Below are positions 56,454 to 64,000 of a stretch of 64,000 nt of DNA, piece after piece. The stretch comes from BCD1 sp942492125. Lineage in GTDB: Bacteria; Bacteroidota; Bacteroidia; Chitinophagales; Saprospiraceae. Position numbers and translations under genes: made by a program. The first letter of the stretch is position 1. Every line of letters starts with the position of its first letter. The notes beneath the pieces are model-generated. The model worked only from the letters and a program-made list of their open reading frames with translations. It was not told where the DNA came from and searched no databases. The stretch is from positions 1-64,000 of the forward strand of contig CALODM010000022.1 of the NCBI GenBank assembly GCA_942492125.1, read 5' to 3'.

Positions 56454-57179
56454 ATGCTCATTACCACTAAAGGTATTGTATTAAAATCCATCAAATATGG
56501 CGAAACCAGCCTTATTGTGGATATATACACCGAACAACTCGGACTTCGGAAGTATATAGTCAGTGGTGTGCGCAAGAAAAATGCCAGGATTGGTGCTGCT
56601 TTATTGCAGGTGATGTCTCAGGTGGAGATCGTTGCCTATGAGCGGGAAGGGAAAGATTTGAACAGGTTGAAGGAAATCCGGTCAGATTATGTTTATCAAA
56701 GTATCCCATTAAATATCCATAAAGGTGCTGTAGGGTTATTTATGGCTGAAATAGCGCAAAAAACGCTTCGGGAAGCAGAATCCAATCCTGGGCTTTTTGC
56801 ATTTCTTTGCAGTTGTTTTGTCCATCTGGATAAACATACCGGAAATATAGGGAATCTTCCCTTGAGTTTTTTGCTGGAACTCAGCGGTTTTCTTGGATTC
56901 CTGCCGGAATCAAATCATGAAGCAAAGGAAATCTTTTTTGATCTTGAAAATGGTGTTTTCACTACAACGGAACCTCTGACTCCAAACAAGCTGGATAGCG
57001 TCCACAGTGGATTACTTGTAAAATTATTACAGGATCGATTTGCAACCTGCCATACGGTTAAAATTCCCGTTGGGCAAAGGCGTTTACTCCTGGAAAAGTT
57101 GTTGGAATACTATAAATACCATATTGAAAACTTTGCCGTTATCAATTCACATTTGATTTTACAGGAAATCCTTGGATAG
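56454..57179 (+). CDS. recO: DNA repair protein RecO
   Basis: 241 residues, the usual length in Bacteroidota. The start MLITTKGIVLKSIKYGETSLIVDIYTE, with an OB-fold N-terminus, and the helical C-terminal part (GLFMAEIAQKTLREAESNPG, LLELSGFLGFLPE) are characteristic. The zinc cysteines of some RecO proteins are not seen, as is common in this phylum. RecO helps load RecA on single-stranded DNA coated with SSB in the RecF pathway. The gene is transcribed alone, after the tandem RNA genes. Confidence 0.92.
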   Translation: MLITTKGIVLKSIKYGETSLIVDIYTEQLGLRKYIVSGVRKKNARIGAALLQVMSQVEIVAYEREGKDLNRLKEIRSDYVYQSIPLNIHKGAVGLFMAEIAQKTLREAESNPGLFAFLCSCFVHLDKHTGNIGNLPLSFLLELSGFLGFLPESNHEAKEIFFDLENGVFTTTEPLTPNKLDSVHSGLLVKLLQDRFATCHTVKIPVGQRRLLLEKLLEYYKYHIENFAVINSHLILQEILG

Positions 57180-57326
57180 GAGCAATATTGTGGGAAAGGC
57201 AAGGTAGAACCTTATTTTTCGAAAAACAAGAATGGCTGCTTTAAGCAATTGGCAGGAGAGCATCAGTTGGCAGAAGGAATGTTATAAAAGACTTCCTGCT
57301 GCCAACTCAATTATTTTCAATCAATA

Positions 57327-57719
57327 CTAGTCCTCGGGAAAAGGAATAACGAGTTCCTGATCAGGATAAATCAGGTTCGGATCCTTGAGTTTATCTGTAT
57401 TGGCGTTGAAAATATGCATGTATTTTCCGGCAGCACCGTAGTATTTTTTAGAGATCTTACCCAAGGTATCCCCTCTTTCAACGGTATGCTTGTGGAAATA
57501 ATCGGTATTTTCTACCGAAATGTCAGCCATCAAATCATTAGGAACGGCATCAACACCATTCACGCGTTTGATCTCATCCCAAAGCAGGTTTTTGTGGTAT
57601 TGAGTGCTGGCCATACCACGGATTTTTAATTTACCATCGGCTTCTTCTACAGAGCCGTCTTTTACACCCAGTTCTACGCCCAGGTCGAGTACTGTTTTGT
57701 ACTTATCTTGTAAAGACAT
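57327..57719 (-). CDS. LysM domain protein (BON-LysM, YgaU-like)
   Basis: 130 residues without signal peptide. The first ~70 residues resemble a BON-type domain (GSVEEADGKLKIRGMAST, LLWDEIKRVNGVDAVPNDL). The last ~50 are a LysM domain (HTVERGDTLGKISKKYYG, IFNANTDKLKDPNLIYPDQE). This is the layout of E. coli YgaU/Kbp, a cytoplasmic potassium-binding protein, rather than of a cell-wall enzyme. A role in potassium sensing would fit the presence of cdaA elsewhere in the window, but they are not linked. It lies 63 bp after phoH on the same strand. Confidence 0.87.
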   Translation of the reverse strand: MSLQDKYKTVLDLGVELGVKDGSVEEADGKLKIRGMASTQYHKNLLWDEIKRVNGVDAVPNDLMADISVENTDYFHKHTVERGDTLGKISKKYYGAAGKYMHIFNANTDKLKDPNLIYPDQELVIPFPED

Positions 57720-57782
57720 ATTTTGAAAATTTAGTTAATAATGAAAATTTATTTAAAAGTATTCTACACTTCAGGTTCCTGC

Positions 57783-58847
57783 TTATCTCAATTCATCATC
57801 TCTTTCCCCTGTTTCTTTATTGGTTTCATCCTCCCGGAGAGGATTTTTCTCGCTTTCCTTCTCGTAAGCCCGGATGATCTCTTTCACCAATCTGTGTCTC
57901 ACAACATCGTCTGCAGTTAAGTAGACGGATGAAATGCCCTTCAGGTCACCTAAAATATTAATTGCTGTGCGCAAACCTGATTTTTGATGACGGGGCAAAT
58001 CTACCTGAGATAAGTCTCCGGTCACAATACACTTGGCTGAAGGGCCGAGTCTTGTCAGGAACATTTTGATTTGCATGGTGGTGCAATTCTGTGCTTCATC
58101 CAGGATGATAAAAGCATTATCGAGGGTACGCCCCCGCATAAACGCCAGAGGAGCGATTTCGATCACTCTGTTTTCCATAAACTGGTTGAGTTTTTCCACG
58201 GGAAGCATATCATCCAGGGCATCATACAAAGGTCTGAGGTAAGGATCAATTTTTTCTTTGAGATCTCCGGGTAAGAAACCAAGGCTTTCCCCTGCTTCAA
58301 CCGCAGGTCTGGTCAGAATAATTTTCCGAACCAACTTACTTCTGAGTGCCTGTACAGCTAAGGCAACGGCAGTATAGGTCTTTCCGGTTCCAGCGGGGCC
58401 TACCGCAAAAACGATGTCATTTTCAGCAGATGCTTCAATGAGTCTCTTTTGATTGCGGGTGCGTGCTTTAATTTGCCGGCCATTCCTGCCATGAACAATG
58501 GTTTTGGCATCTCCGTTGCTTATTTTGGCAACAAAGGGATTATTGTCATTCAGCAAGTCCTCCACTTCCTGTACGCTCAATTCTCCGTGTTCCTTAAGCA
58601 TACGGACCATCAGCTCAAATTTGGATTTTACCTTTTGTGTTTCTTTTTTTTCGCCGGAAAGACGTAAAGAATCGCCTCGGGAAGTTATGGTTACCTCTGG
58701 ATAAGCCTCGGCTAATAATTTTAATTTCACGTTGTTTTGCCCAAAGAGGGCCAGGGGATCAATCCCTGCAACGTTTAATACGATTTCACTCAATATCTCT
58801 TCTCCTGTTTTGGTTAAAAAATTAATTTGACGCCTGCTGGTCAACAC
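57783..58847 (-). CDS. PhoH family ATPase
   Basis: 354 residues. Walker A is GPAGTGKTYTA (near residues 153-163), Walker B FIILDEAQN (near 246-254), with sensor-like FLTRLGPSAKCIVTGD after it. The N-terminal ~110 residues are the usual PhoH extension (ILSEIVLNVAGIDPLALFGQ, SRGDSLRLSGEKKE). The C-terminus is charged (KETGERDDELR). PhoH proteins are cytoplasmic ATPases, probably helicase-like, linked in many bacteria to RNA processing; YbeY is the usual partner but is not seen here. The HAD phosphatase gene is 93 bp upstream on the same strand. Confidence 0.92.
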   Translation of the reverse strand: MLTSRRQINFLTKTGEEILSEIVLNVAGIDPLALFGQNNVKLKLLAEAYPEVTITSRGDSLRLSGEKKETQKVKSKFELMVRMLKEHGELSVQEVEDLLNDNNPFVAKISNGDAKTIVHGRNGRQIKARTRNQKRLIEASAENDIVFAVGPAGTGKTYTAVALAVQALRSKLVRKIILTRPAVEAGESLGFLPGDLKEKIDPYLRPLYDALDDMLPVEKLNQFMENRVIEIAPLAFMRGRTLDNAFIILDEAQNCTTMQIKMFLTRLGPSAKCIVTGDLSQVDLPRHQKSGLRTAINILGDLKGISSVYLTADDVVRHRLVKEIIRAYEKESEKNPLREDETNKETGERDDELR

Positions 58848-58940
58848 TTACTGCCAGGCTGTGGCTCTGAATTTCACACAATGTAAAACTTATAGAAATA
58901 TACAGCACAAGATACACAAAAATAGTTCCTGTAGCAAACC

Positions 58941-59609
58941 TTAAATTACCACATCCCTCAAAGCGGTAATCGAATCGATCATGACATCAGGCTGTTCTTT
59001 GGCGAGGACTTCTTTGGAACGGTAACCATAAGTTACGGCACAAGTTCTGACACCAAGCGCTTTACCCGTCTGTATGTCATGGGTGGAATCGCCAATAATA
59101 AGCGTTTTGGAAGCAGCAATATTAAGTTTTTGTAAAATTTTTGCCAATCCGCCGGGATTGGGTTTTAAACCATACAATTCCGGTTGGGCTCCCAGTACCA
59201 GGTCGAAGTATTTTTCCTCATCCAGCTTTTGAACAATAGCCTTGGTAAACCGGTGAGGTTTATTACTCAGTACGGCCATAGCCCTGTTTTTAAACTTCCC
59301 CAGCGTCTCCCTAACTCCAGGATAATAAGCTGTCTTAGCAGCATGATTTTTCTCATAAAATTCATTGAAATAAACCAGTGCCTGATCAATCTCCTCCTCC
59401 CGGGAAGTCCCAATGGCTGCTGCGATCAGGCGTCTCACTCCTCCTCCCAACATCGGCGGAATTTCCTCATAGGCCAATTGCGGCTTTGCCATGCTGAACA
59501 GTGCAAAATTCACAGCATCGCCAAGATCATACTGTGAATTGACCAGGGTACCGTCCAGATCAAAAACCAGTAATTCAATATCTTTTAATCGTTCCATAGC
59601 TAAATTCAT
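58941..59609 (-). CDS. HAD-family phosphatase (phosphoglycolate phosphatase-like)
   Basis: 222 residues; the Met at residue 5 is an equally good start. HAD motifs are complete: I, LLVFDLDGTLVNS; II, MAVLSNKPHRF; III with K in LYGLKPNPGGL; IV, IIGDSTHDIQTGKALG. The small helical cap between motifs I and II is of the type seen in Gph. It hydrolyses a small phosphate ester in the cytoplasm; 2-phosphoglycolate is the usual substrate of close relatives. The 362-bp gap upstream (59,610-59,971) contains a degenerate piece of the 24,861-type repeat (CGACAAGG ... TGCAAAGGC at about 59,667-59,692) and no gene. Confidence 0.88.
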   Translation of the reverse strand: MNLAMERLKDIELLVFDLDGTLVNSQYDLGDAVNFALFSMAKPQLAYEEIPPMLGGGVRRLIAAAIGTSREEEIDQALVYFNEFYEKNHAAKTAYYPGVRETLGKFKNRAMAVLSNKPHRFTKAIVQKLDEEKYFDLVLGAQPELYGLKPNPGGLAKILQKLNIAASKTLIIGDSTHDIQTGKALGVRTCAVTYGYRSKEVLAKEQPDVMIDSITALRDVVI

Positions 59610-59971
59610 TTTATACTTTTGGAAGCCACAATATAGGCAAAAGGGTTAATAAAAAAAGTAGTCCTTCGACAAGGCACCCCCTTTTGCAAAGGCCTCAACT
59701 TAAAATAATATTCCCTTGAAATATTGCAACAAAAACATACCCTAACCCAATCACGCCGCTCTCCTGCTTGTCGGCACCCTTGATAAATCATTCATTTTTT
59801 GATTTGTTGCTTTCGTAATTTTGTGAACCCATGACACAAATTTAAATCCAAAGCATCGACTCCAAAAACACAAAAATAATAGGTTATGATCCAAACAAAA
59901 AAACGAAGTAAATAACTACCCTGGCAGCAATAACTGCTGACAGGCAAAATCCCATAACTTTAACAAATATC

Positions 59972-60346
59972 ATGAACATGAAATCCCTTTCAATCCTCCT
60001 CCTGCTTTGCCTTTTTTCCATGAATTCCTTTGGGGCATATTTTGATGGAACCCCTCAAAAATTTCCACCTAAAGTTTATATCCCAAATGCGTTCAGCCCA
60101 AATGGGGATGGTGTCAATGATATTTTCAAAATAGAAACGGATGACGTCATTCTTTACGAATTCAACATGAAGGTCTTCAACCGCTGGGGTACCCTGATGT
60201 TTGAATCTGATAACTATTCTAAAGGCTGGAATGGCCTGTTCAAAAACGAGGTTTTGCAACCAGACGTTTTTGTCTATTCTGTTCAATACAAAGATGGAGA
60301 CGGACTGGTTTACAGAAAGACGGGAACGGTCAATTTACTTTATTGA
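59972..60346 (+). CDS. stand-alone T9SS type B C-terminal domain protein
   Basis: 124 residues. After a signal peptide (LSILLLLCLFSMNSFGAYF) there is little more than a complete gliding-motility-associated C-terminal domain: KVYIPNAFSPNGDGVNDIFK, MKVFNRWGTLMFES, KGWNGLF, and QPDVFVYSVQYKDGDG. Normally this domain sits at the end of proteins of 1,000 or more residues and directs them through T9SS to the SprB-type attachment. Here there is no cargo. It could be a minimal exported subunit or the remnant of a larger gene, but its signal peptide and stop are intact. Stand-alone, with its own promoter region. Confidence 0.82.
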   Translation: MNMKSLSILLLLCLFSMNSFGAYFDGTPQKFPPKVYIPNAFSPNGDGVNDIFKIETDDVILYEFNMKVFNRWGTLMFESDNYSKGWNGLFKNEVLQPDVFVYSVQYKDGDGLVYRKTGTVNLLY

Positions 60347-60439
60347 TACCATCAAAAAAGCGATATTTTCCAATTTTCTATCTTTGGCTAAAGAAAAAAA
60401 CTTATTTTAGCTCTTATCCTCAATGGATTTAACGAAAAA

Positions 60440-61564
60440 ATGGAAAAAATACTGATCATTGGTGCCGGTCCTGCAGGTCTTGCTATGGCCGGCCGTTTAC
60501 GAAAAAACAATATTGCTTTTGATCTTTTTGAAGGTCATGACCGCGTAGCATGGTCCTGGAGTCAGCATTACGACAGGTTGCATCTGCATACCATCAATGA
60601 AAAATCGGCATTACCACATATGCCCTTTCCCGAGGATTTTCCCACTTTTGTATCCAGGGATCAACTATTGAACTATTGTGAAGATTACGCCAAACATTTT
60701 GAGATCACACCTGCCTTTAATCACCCGGTAGATAGTATACGGAAAGATCCCGATGGACAATGGGAAGTTAAGGTTGGGGAGAAAACCTACCATTACCCCT
60801 ATGTCATAGTAGCCACCGGGGTCAACCGGGTCCCTTTTGAGCCAAGATGGGAGGCGATGGAAGAATTCAATGGTCAGATAATCCATAGTCGCTATTATAA
60901 AAACCCGGAACCATTTGTTGGAAAAAAAGTCTTGGTTGTCGGCTTGGGTAATACAGGAGCCGAAATTGCCCTGGACCTGCACAATGCGGGAGTAAAAGTC
61001 TACCTCTCGGTTCGCGGACCAGTCAATATTGTTCCATTGGAACTGTTTGGCCGGCCAACTCAGGAAACTGCCTTCAAGCTGGCTAAATTGCCAAATTGGC
61101 TGGGAGATCGCATTTCTGTTATTGCGCAAAGGCTCAGTATTGGAAAATTAGATAAATTCGGTATTAAAACACCCAAAATGCCTCCTTCGGCCCAGCTACG
61201 GCTTACAGGAAAAACCCCCGTCATTGATTTGGGTACTGCCAAAGAGATCCGCAAGGGAAATATTAAAGTAGTTCCGGATATCGATCATTTTGATTTGCAA
61301 ACCATCATCTTCAAGGACGGACGGGAAATTGAGATTGACGATGTTATCCTGTGTACCGGTTATCGTTCCCGGCTGGACGACTTCATCCCAGGTATTGCCC
61401 CAATGCTGGACCGATACGACAATCCCTTTTCCCCTATCGGTAAGGGAAATTTTGATCAAATGTACTTCCTGGGCTTTGATAATTTCAAACCCGGCGGAAT
61501 CCTGGGAGCCATCCATGAAGATTCAAAAGTAATTTTGGAGGACTTGTCAAAAAGGTTGTCGTAA
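60440..61564 (+). CDS. flavin-containing monooxygenase, YUCCA-like
   Basis: 374 residues. The FAD site is ILIIGAGPAGLAMAGRL at the N-terminus; the NADPH site is VLVVGLGNTGAEIALDL (around 168-184); the FMO ATG-type motif is VILCTGYRSRLDDF near residue 310. Several segments match plant YUCCA enzymes closely: YDRLHLHT, PHMPFPEDFPTF, and GKTPVIDLGTAKEIRKGNIK. YUCCA proteins convert indole-3-pyruvate to auxin; the bacterial relatives are mostly uncharacterised. It is a single gene. A GH3 gene lies 7 kb away, not in the same unit. Confidence 0.9.
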   Translation: MEKILIIGAGPAGLAMAGRLRKNNIAFDLFEGHDRVAWSWSQHYDRLHLHTINEKSALPHMPFPEDFPTFVSRDQLLNYCEDYAKHFEITPAFNHPVDSIRKDPDGQWEVKVGEKTYHYPYVIVATGVNRVPFEPRWEAMEEFNGQIIHSRYYKNPEPFVGKKVLVVGLGNTGAEIALDLHNAGVKVYLSVRGPVNIVPLELFGRPTQETAFKLAKLPNWLGDRISVIAQRLSIGKLDKFGIKTPKMPPSAQLRLTGKTPVIDLGTAKEIRKGNIKVVPDIDHFDLQTIIFKDGREIEIDDVILCTGYRSRLDDFIPGIAPMLDRYDNPFSPIGKGNFDQMYFLGFDNFKPGGILGAIHEDSKVILEDLSKRLS

Positions 61565-61621
61565 CGAATGCCAAGGTTTAGGAGGCAGTGTTCATAAAGG
61601 TGTAATTTAGAATCAACTACT

Positions 61622-64000
61622 TTACCTCACCAAAACAACTTCCCCTTTAACTACCTCCGTCAATCCATCGACGAAAACAATCTCCGCGTAATACACAAAA
61701 ACAGCGCTGTTCATCGGTTGCCCGTTAAAATTTCCTTTCCATCCATGCGATGGGTCATTGGGTTGGAAATTTGTATCCTCAAAAACCATATTTCCCCAGC
61801 GGTCAAAAATCCTAAAAGAATTTATTTCAACAACATCTGCTCCTGCATTTATAAAAAACAAATCGTTTATCCCGTCATCATCAGGGCTGAAAGCATTCGG
61901 GATATACACGCGCCTGTTTTTTTCCACCTCAATATAGATGTCATCCGAAGCAACACATCCTTTTTCATCTATTACCGTAAGGTTATAAAAAGTAGACACC
62001 TGCGGACTGGCCACCGGTAATGGACAATCAGCGCAAGACAACCCCTCCCAGGGCAACCATGAATAAACCAGACTGTCAATTCCATTCGTAACCGACTGGA
62101 TATCAATTGAATCGCCGAGGTTAATGGTCATATCTTCCGGTAAAGAAACCACCAGCTCCATAGGCTGCATCAGGTTCACATCTAAAAGGCTTAAACAACC
62201 TTCAGCATCCTGAACATATAACTCGTAATTACCGGCCATCAGGTTTTCAAACACGGGACTAGCCTGAAAATAAATACCGTCAATGCTGAATAACAAATCC
62301 AGTTGGGGCGTCTCAATTATTATAGAACCATTGGCATCTCCATAACAATCAGGATCTTCGGTTTCCAGAGAAACGGCAACAGCATTGGTAGCCTGGACTT
62401 CAGCCTGCACGATCGCTGTACAATTATTGCCGTCGGTTACCGTCAATTGGTAAATGCCAGGTAGCAGGTTCTCCAGAGAACTCCCTGTGTGGCCGGTATT
62501 CCAAAGCAAGGTATATCCAGGCTGCCCCCCTTGCACTACAGCATTAATACTGCCATCATTCTCGCCCTGACACGAAGGTTCAATATCCAGATCAACAGCG
62601 ATAGGTGTTAAAACCTCGAGATGTACAATATGGGTTGAATCACAAGTGTTAACCGCCGCAAAACTTTGCATATAATCTCCCGAATTGAATTCATAATTTC
62701 CAAATACCAAAGCAGAATCACCTGCACAGATGGTGATGGACTCCTCGGTTTCCGCAATCGGCAACACCTCCAGCCGAATCATATGGGTAGAATCACAGGT
62801 ATTCGCCCCCGTAAAGGTCATATAGTAGTCTCCTGCTACATCAGTCGGCACCCCAAAAACATCAACGGTATCATTGTCACAAATAGTCATTATTTCAGAG
62901 GTCATAACGGAATCCAAAACCGTCACCTCAACGCGGCTGGTGGAATCGCAACCCCCACCGGAAGTAAAAACCTGACTATATAAACCGGAAGTAAAAACTT
63001 CCTGACCAAATAGATCAATGGTATCCAATTCACAAATAGTCCTCATTTCAAAGGAGGCTGCTGTATCCCTAACCTCCAACTGAACCCTGTCAATCAAAAC
63101 ACAACTCCCTGTTGTATCAATCTGAGTATACTCCCCAGCCTGAAATTCAAATATTCCAAAAATGATTGTTGAATCTCCCTGGCATATATTGATCATTTGA
63201 TTCGTTTCGATGGTATCTGTTGTATGAATCAAGGTTGTCGTATGGATGGAATCACAACCGTTTATCGCCATAAAGGTCTGGATGTAATCTCCTTCCACTG
63301 TCTCTGGATTATTAAAAATAATTGCTGTATCTCCTGTACAAACACGGATCGTATCCATCGCTATCAAAGGAGGCAGCACCTCAATTAAAATGGTATCCAC
63401 ACTGTAACATCCCGGGGCATTTTCCCCAACAACCTCTATTATCGTTGTCGAGTCAATATCTACCGTAACTGTTGCACAAGTATCGCAATCTATTTGGCTT
63501 TGTGGAAACCATTGATATTTTTCAAATCCACTCGCAGTTAGGGTTACTGTACCCGGACAAACGGAGGTATCCTGCGCTACCTGCAGTTGTGTTTCCGGAA
63601 GGACAGTAATGTTGATGGTGTCTGATTGAATGCTACCACAACTGTCGATGGCAGTAACCCAGTACGTCCCAGGAAACCAACTGGTGTAGGTTTGCTCTGT
63701 TGACCCATCAAACCACTGATATTCGAAAAACCCAGTACCCGCATCCAGTGTAACTGTGGCATTATCACATATTTCCAAATCAGGTCCAAGATCAAGCACA
63801 GGCGATACATAATCCAGATCGAAAGAACCCACATTATTCGTAAAATCACATTCAGAGACATCTGTATTGGGAAAATCACCTGACTCCAGATCAAAGGGTG
63901 TCGGGGTACTGCCGTCATCATTCACTACGACATAAACAGGTGAATTCACAGGTACCAAAAGCAGGGCTTCCATAGCCAGGCAACTATCTGTTTCCAAATC
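61622..64000 (-). CDS. large T9SS type B surface protein, 5' end beyond the window
   Basis: At least 791 residues; the open frame runs off the right edge. In order from the visible N-terminus: an Ig/PKD-like part (LDAGTGFFEYQWFDGSTEQ), five repeats of about 45 residues each with a TICxxD(T/S) start and a CDST(H/S) end (about residues 215-450), two SprB-type repeats (PSCQGENDGSINAVVQGG and PDCYGDANGSIIIE), and the C-terminal gliding-motility domain (RRVYIPNAFSPDDDGINDLF, FRIFDRWGNMVFED, FVYYAEIVFVDG). It is probably secreted by T9SS and attached to the cell surface as an adhesin-like protein. Confidence 0.85.
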   Translation of the reverse strand, partial: DLETDSCLAMEALLLVPVNSPVYVVVNDDGSTPTPFDLESGDFPNTDVSECDFTNNVGSFDLDYVSPVLDLGPDLEICDNATVTLDAGTGFFEYQWFDGSTEQTYTSWFPGTYWVTAIDSCGSIQSDTINITVLPETQLQVAQDTSVCPGTVTLTASGFEKYQWFPQSQIDCDTCATVTVDIDSTTIIEVVGENAPGCYSVDTILIEVLPPLIAMDTIRVCTGDTAIIFNNPETVEGDYIQTFMAINGCDSIHTTTLIHTTDTIETNQMINICQGDSTIIFGIFEFQAGEYTQIDTTGSCVLIDRVQLEVRDTAASFEMRTICELDTIDLFGQEVFTSGLYSQVFTSGGGCDSTSRVEVTVLDSVMTSEIMTICDNDTVDVFGVPTDVAGDYYMTFTGANTCDSTHMIRLEVLPIAETEESITICAGDSALVFGNYEFNSGDYMQSFAAVNTCDSTHIVHLEVLTPIAVDLDIEPSCQGENDGSINAVVQGGQPGYTLLWNTGHTGSSLENLLPGIYQLTVTDGNNCTAIVQAEVQATNAVAVSLETEDPDCYGDANGSIIIETPQLDLLFSIDGIYFQASPVFENLMAGNYELYVQDAEGCLSLLDVNLMQPMELVVSLPEDMTINLGDSIDIQSVTNGIDSLVYSWLPWEGLSCADCPLPVASPQVSTFYNLTVIDEKGCVASDDIYIEVEKNRRVYIPNAFSPDDDGINDLFFINAGADVVEINSFRIFDRWGNMVFEDTNFQPNDPSHGWKGNFNGQPMNSAVFVYYAEIVFVDGLTEVVKGEVVLVR

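Noticed and set aside
51558..61564. A dedicated auxin biosynthesis operon
   Set aside because: GH3 and the YUCCA-like gene are in separate units with unrelated genes between them; reported only as co-location.

Overview
The window joins two unrelated pieces of DNA. Bases 1 to about 5,670 are strongly GC-rich and read on the minus strand as three genes: a TPR-containing serine/threonine kinase, an ECF-type sigma factor and a secreted hydrolase-like protein. All three are broken by many small frameshifts. The families fit a gammaproteobacterium of the Xanthomonadales/Wenzhouxiangella kind (inference). From about 5,671 to 64,000 composition drops to a moderate GC level, genes are intact, and the content is typical of a gliding Bacteroidota, probably Saprospiraceae: type IX secretion (T9SS) C-terminal domains, SprB-like repeats, -7 promoter elements of the form TAnnTTTG, GH3 and CdaA. 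The join cuts through a gene on each side and is most simply an assembly chimera with an unpolished read end.

Layout of the Bacteroidota part. 5.7-14.1 kb: a minus-strand block for surface or secreted proteins (SprB-like repeat protein, fibronectin-III-like protein, an 1132-aa secreted protein of unknown function, a small lipoprotein). 14.3-16.8 kb: two universal stress proteins and a membrane protein. 17.3-20.0 kb: a secreted HExxH metalloprotease-like protein with a T9SS tail. 20.1-24.5 kb: a short DnaE-type polymerase and a Y-family polymerase, a likely mutagenesis pair, with CCGAAT-NN-ATTCGG palindromes between them and again before the metalloprotease. 24.9-25.8 kb: a CoiA-like nuclease gene between two copies of a ~58-bp repeat. 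26.0-29.5 kb: a large envelope protein.

31.0-41.0 kb is a plus-strand lipid/ester-oriented cluster: sodium:solute symporter, alpha/beta hydrolase, a FabH-like protein without the usual catalytic His and Asn, a class-2 lipase lipoprotein, an acyl-CoA ligase overlapping it by 4 bp, a cysteine-repeat lipoprotein, an outer-membrane protein and a second, lipid-anchored alpha/beta hydrolase. 41.1-50.3 kb holds an unknown protein, Ogt with a 7-bp tandem repeat directly in front of its start, CdaA, a prolyl oligopeptidase, a coiled-coil secreted protein, MiaE, a candidate structured RNA, a phosphopantetheinyl transferase and a 52-aa membrane peptide.

50.4-64.0 kb: a diverged YrdC/Sua5-like protein, GH3, LysE, MoeA (one frameshift), then a gene-free 1.3 kb with two tandem copies of a structured RNA gene, each with its own promoter and terminator; next RecO, a LysM protein, PhoH, a HAD phosphatase, a stand-alone T9SS type-B domain protein, a YUCCA-like flavin monooxygenase and the 3' part of a large T9SS type-B surface protein. 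No rRNA, tRNA, CRISPR array, transposase or prophage gene was recognised. The strongest candidates for something undescribed are the tandem RNA pair at 55.2-56.0 kb and the 31-41 kb cluster with its altered FabH-like protein.
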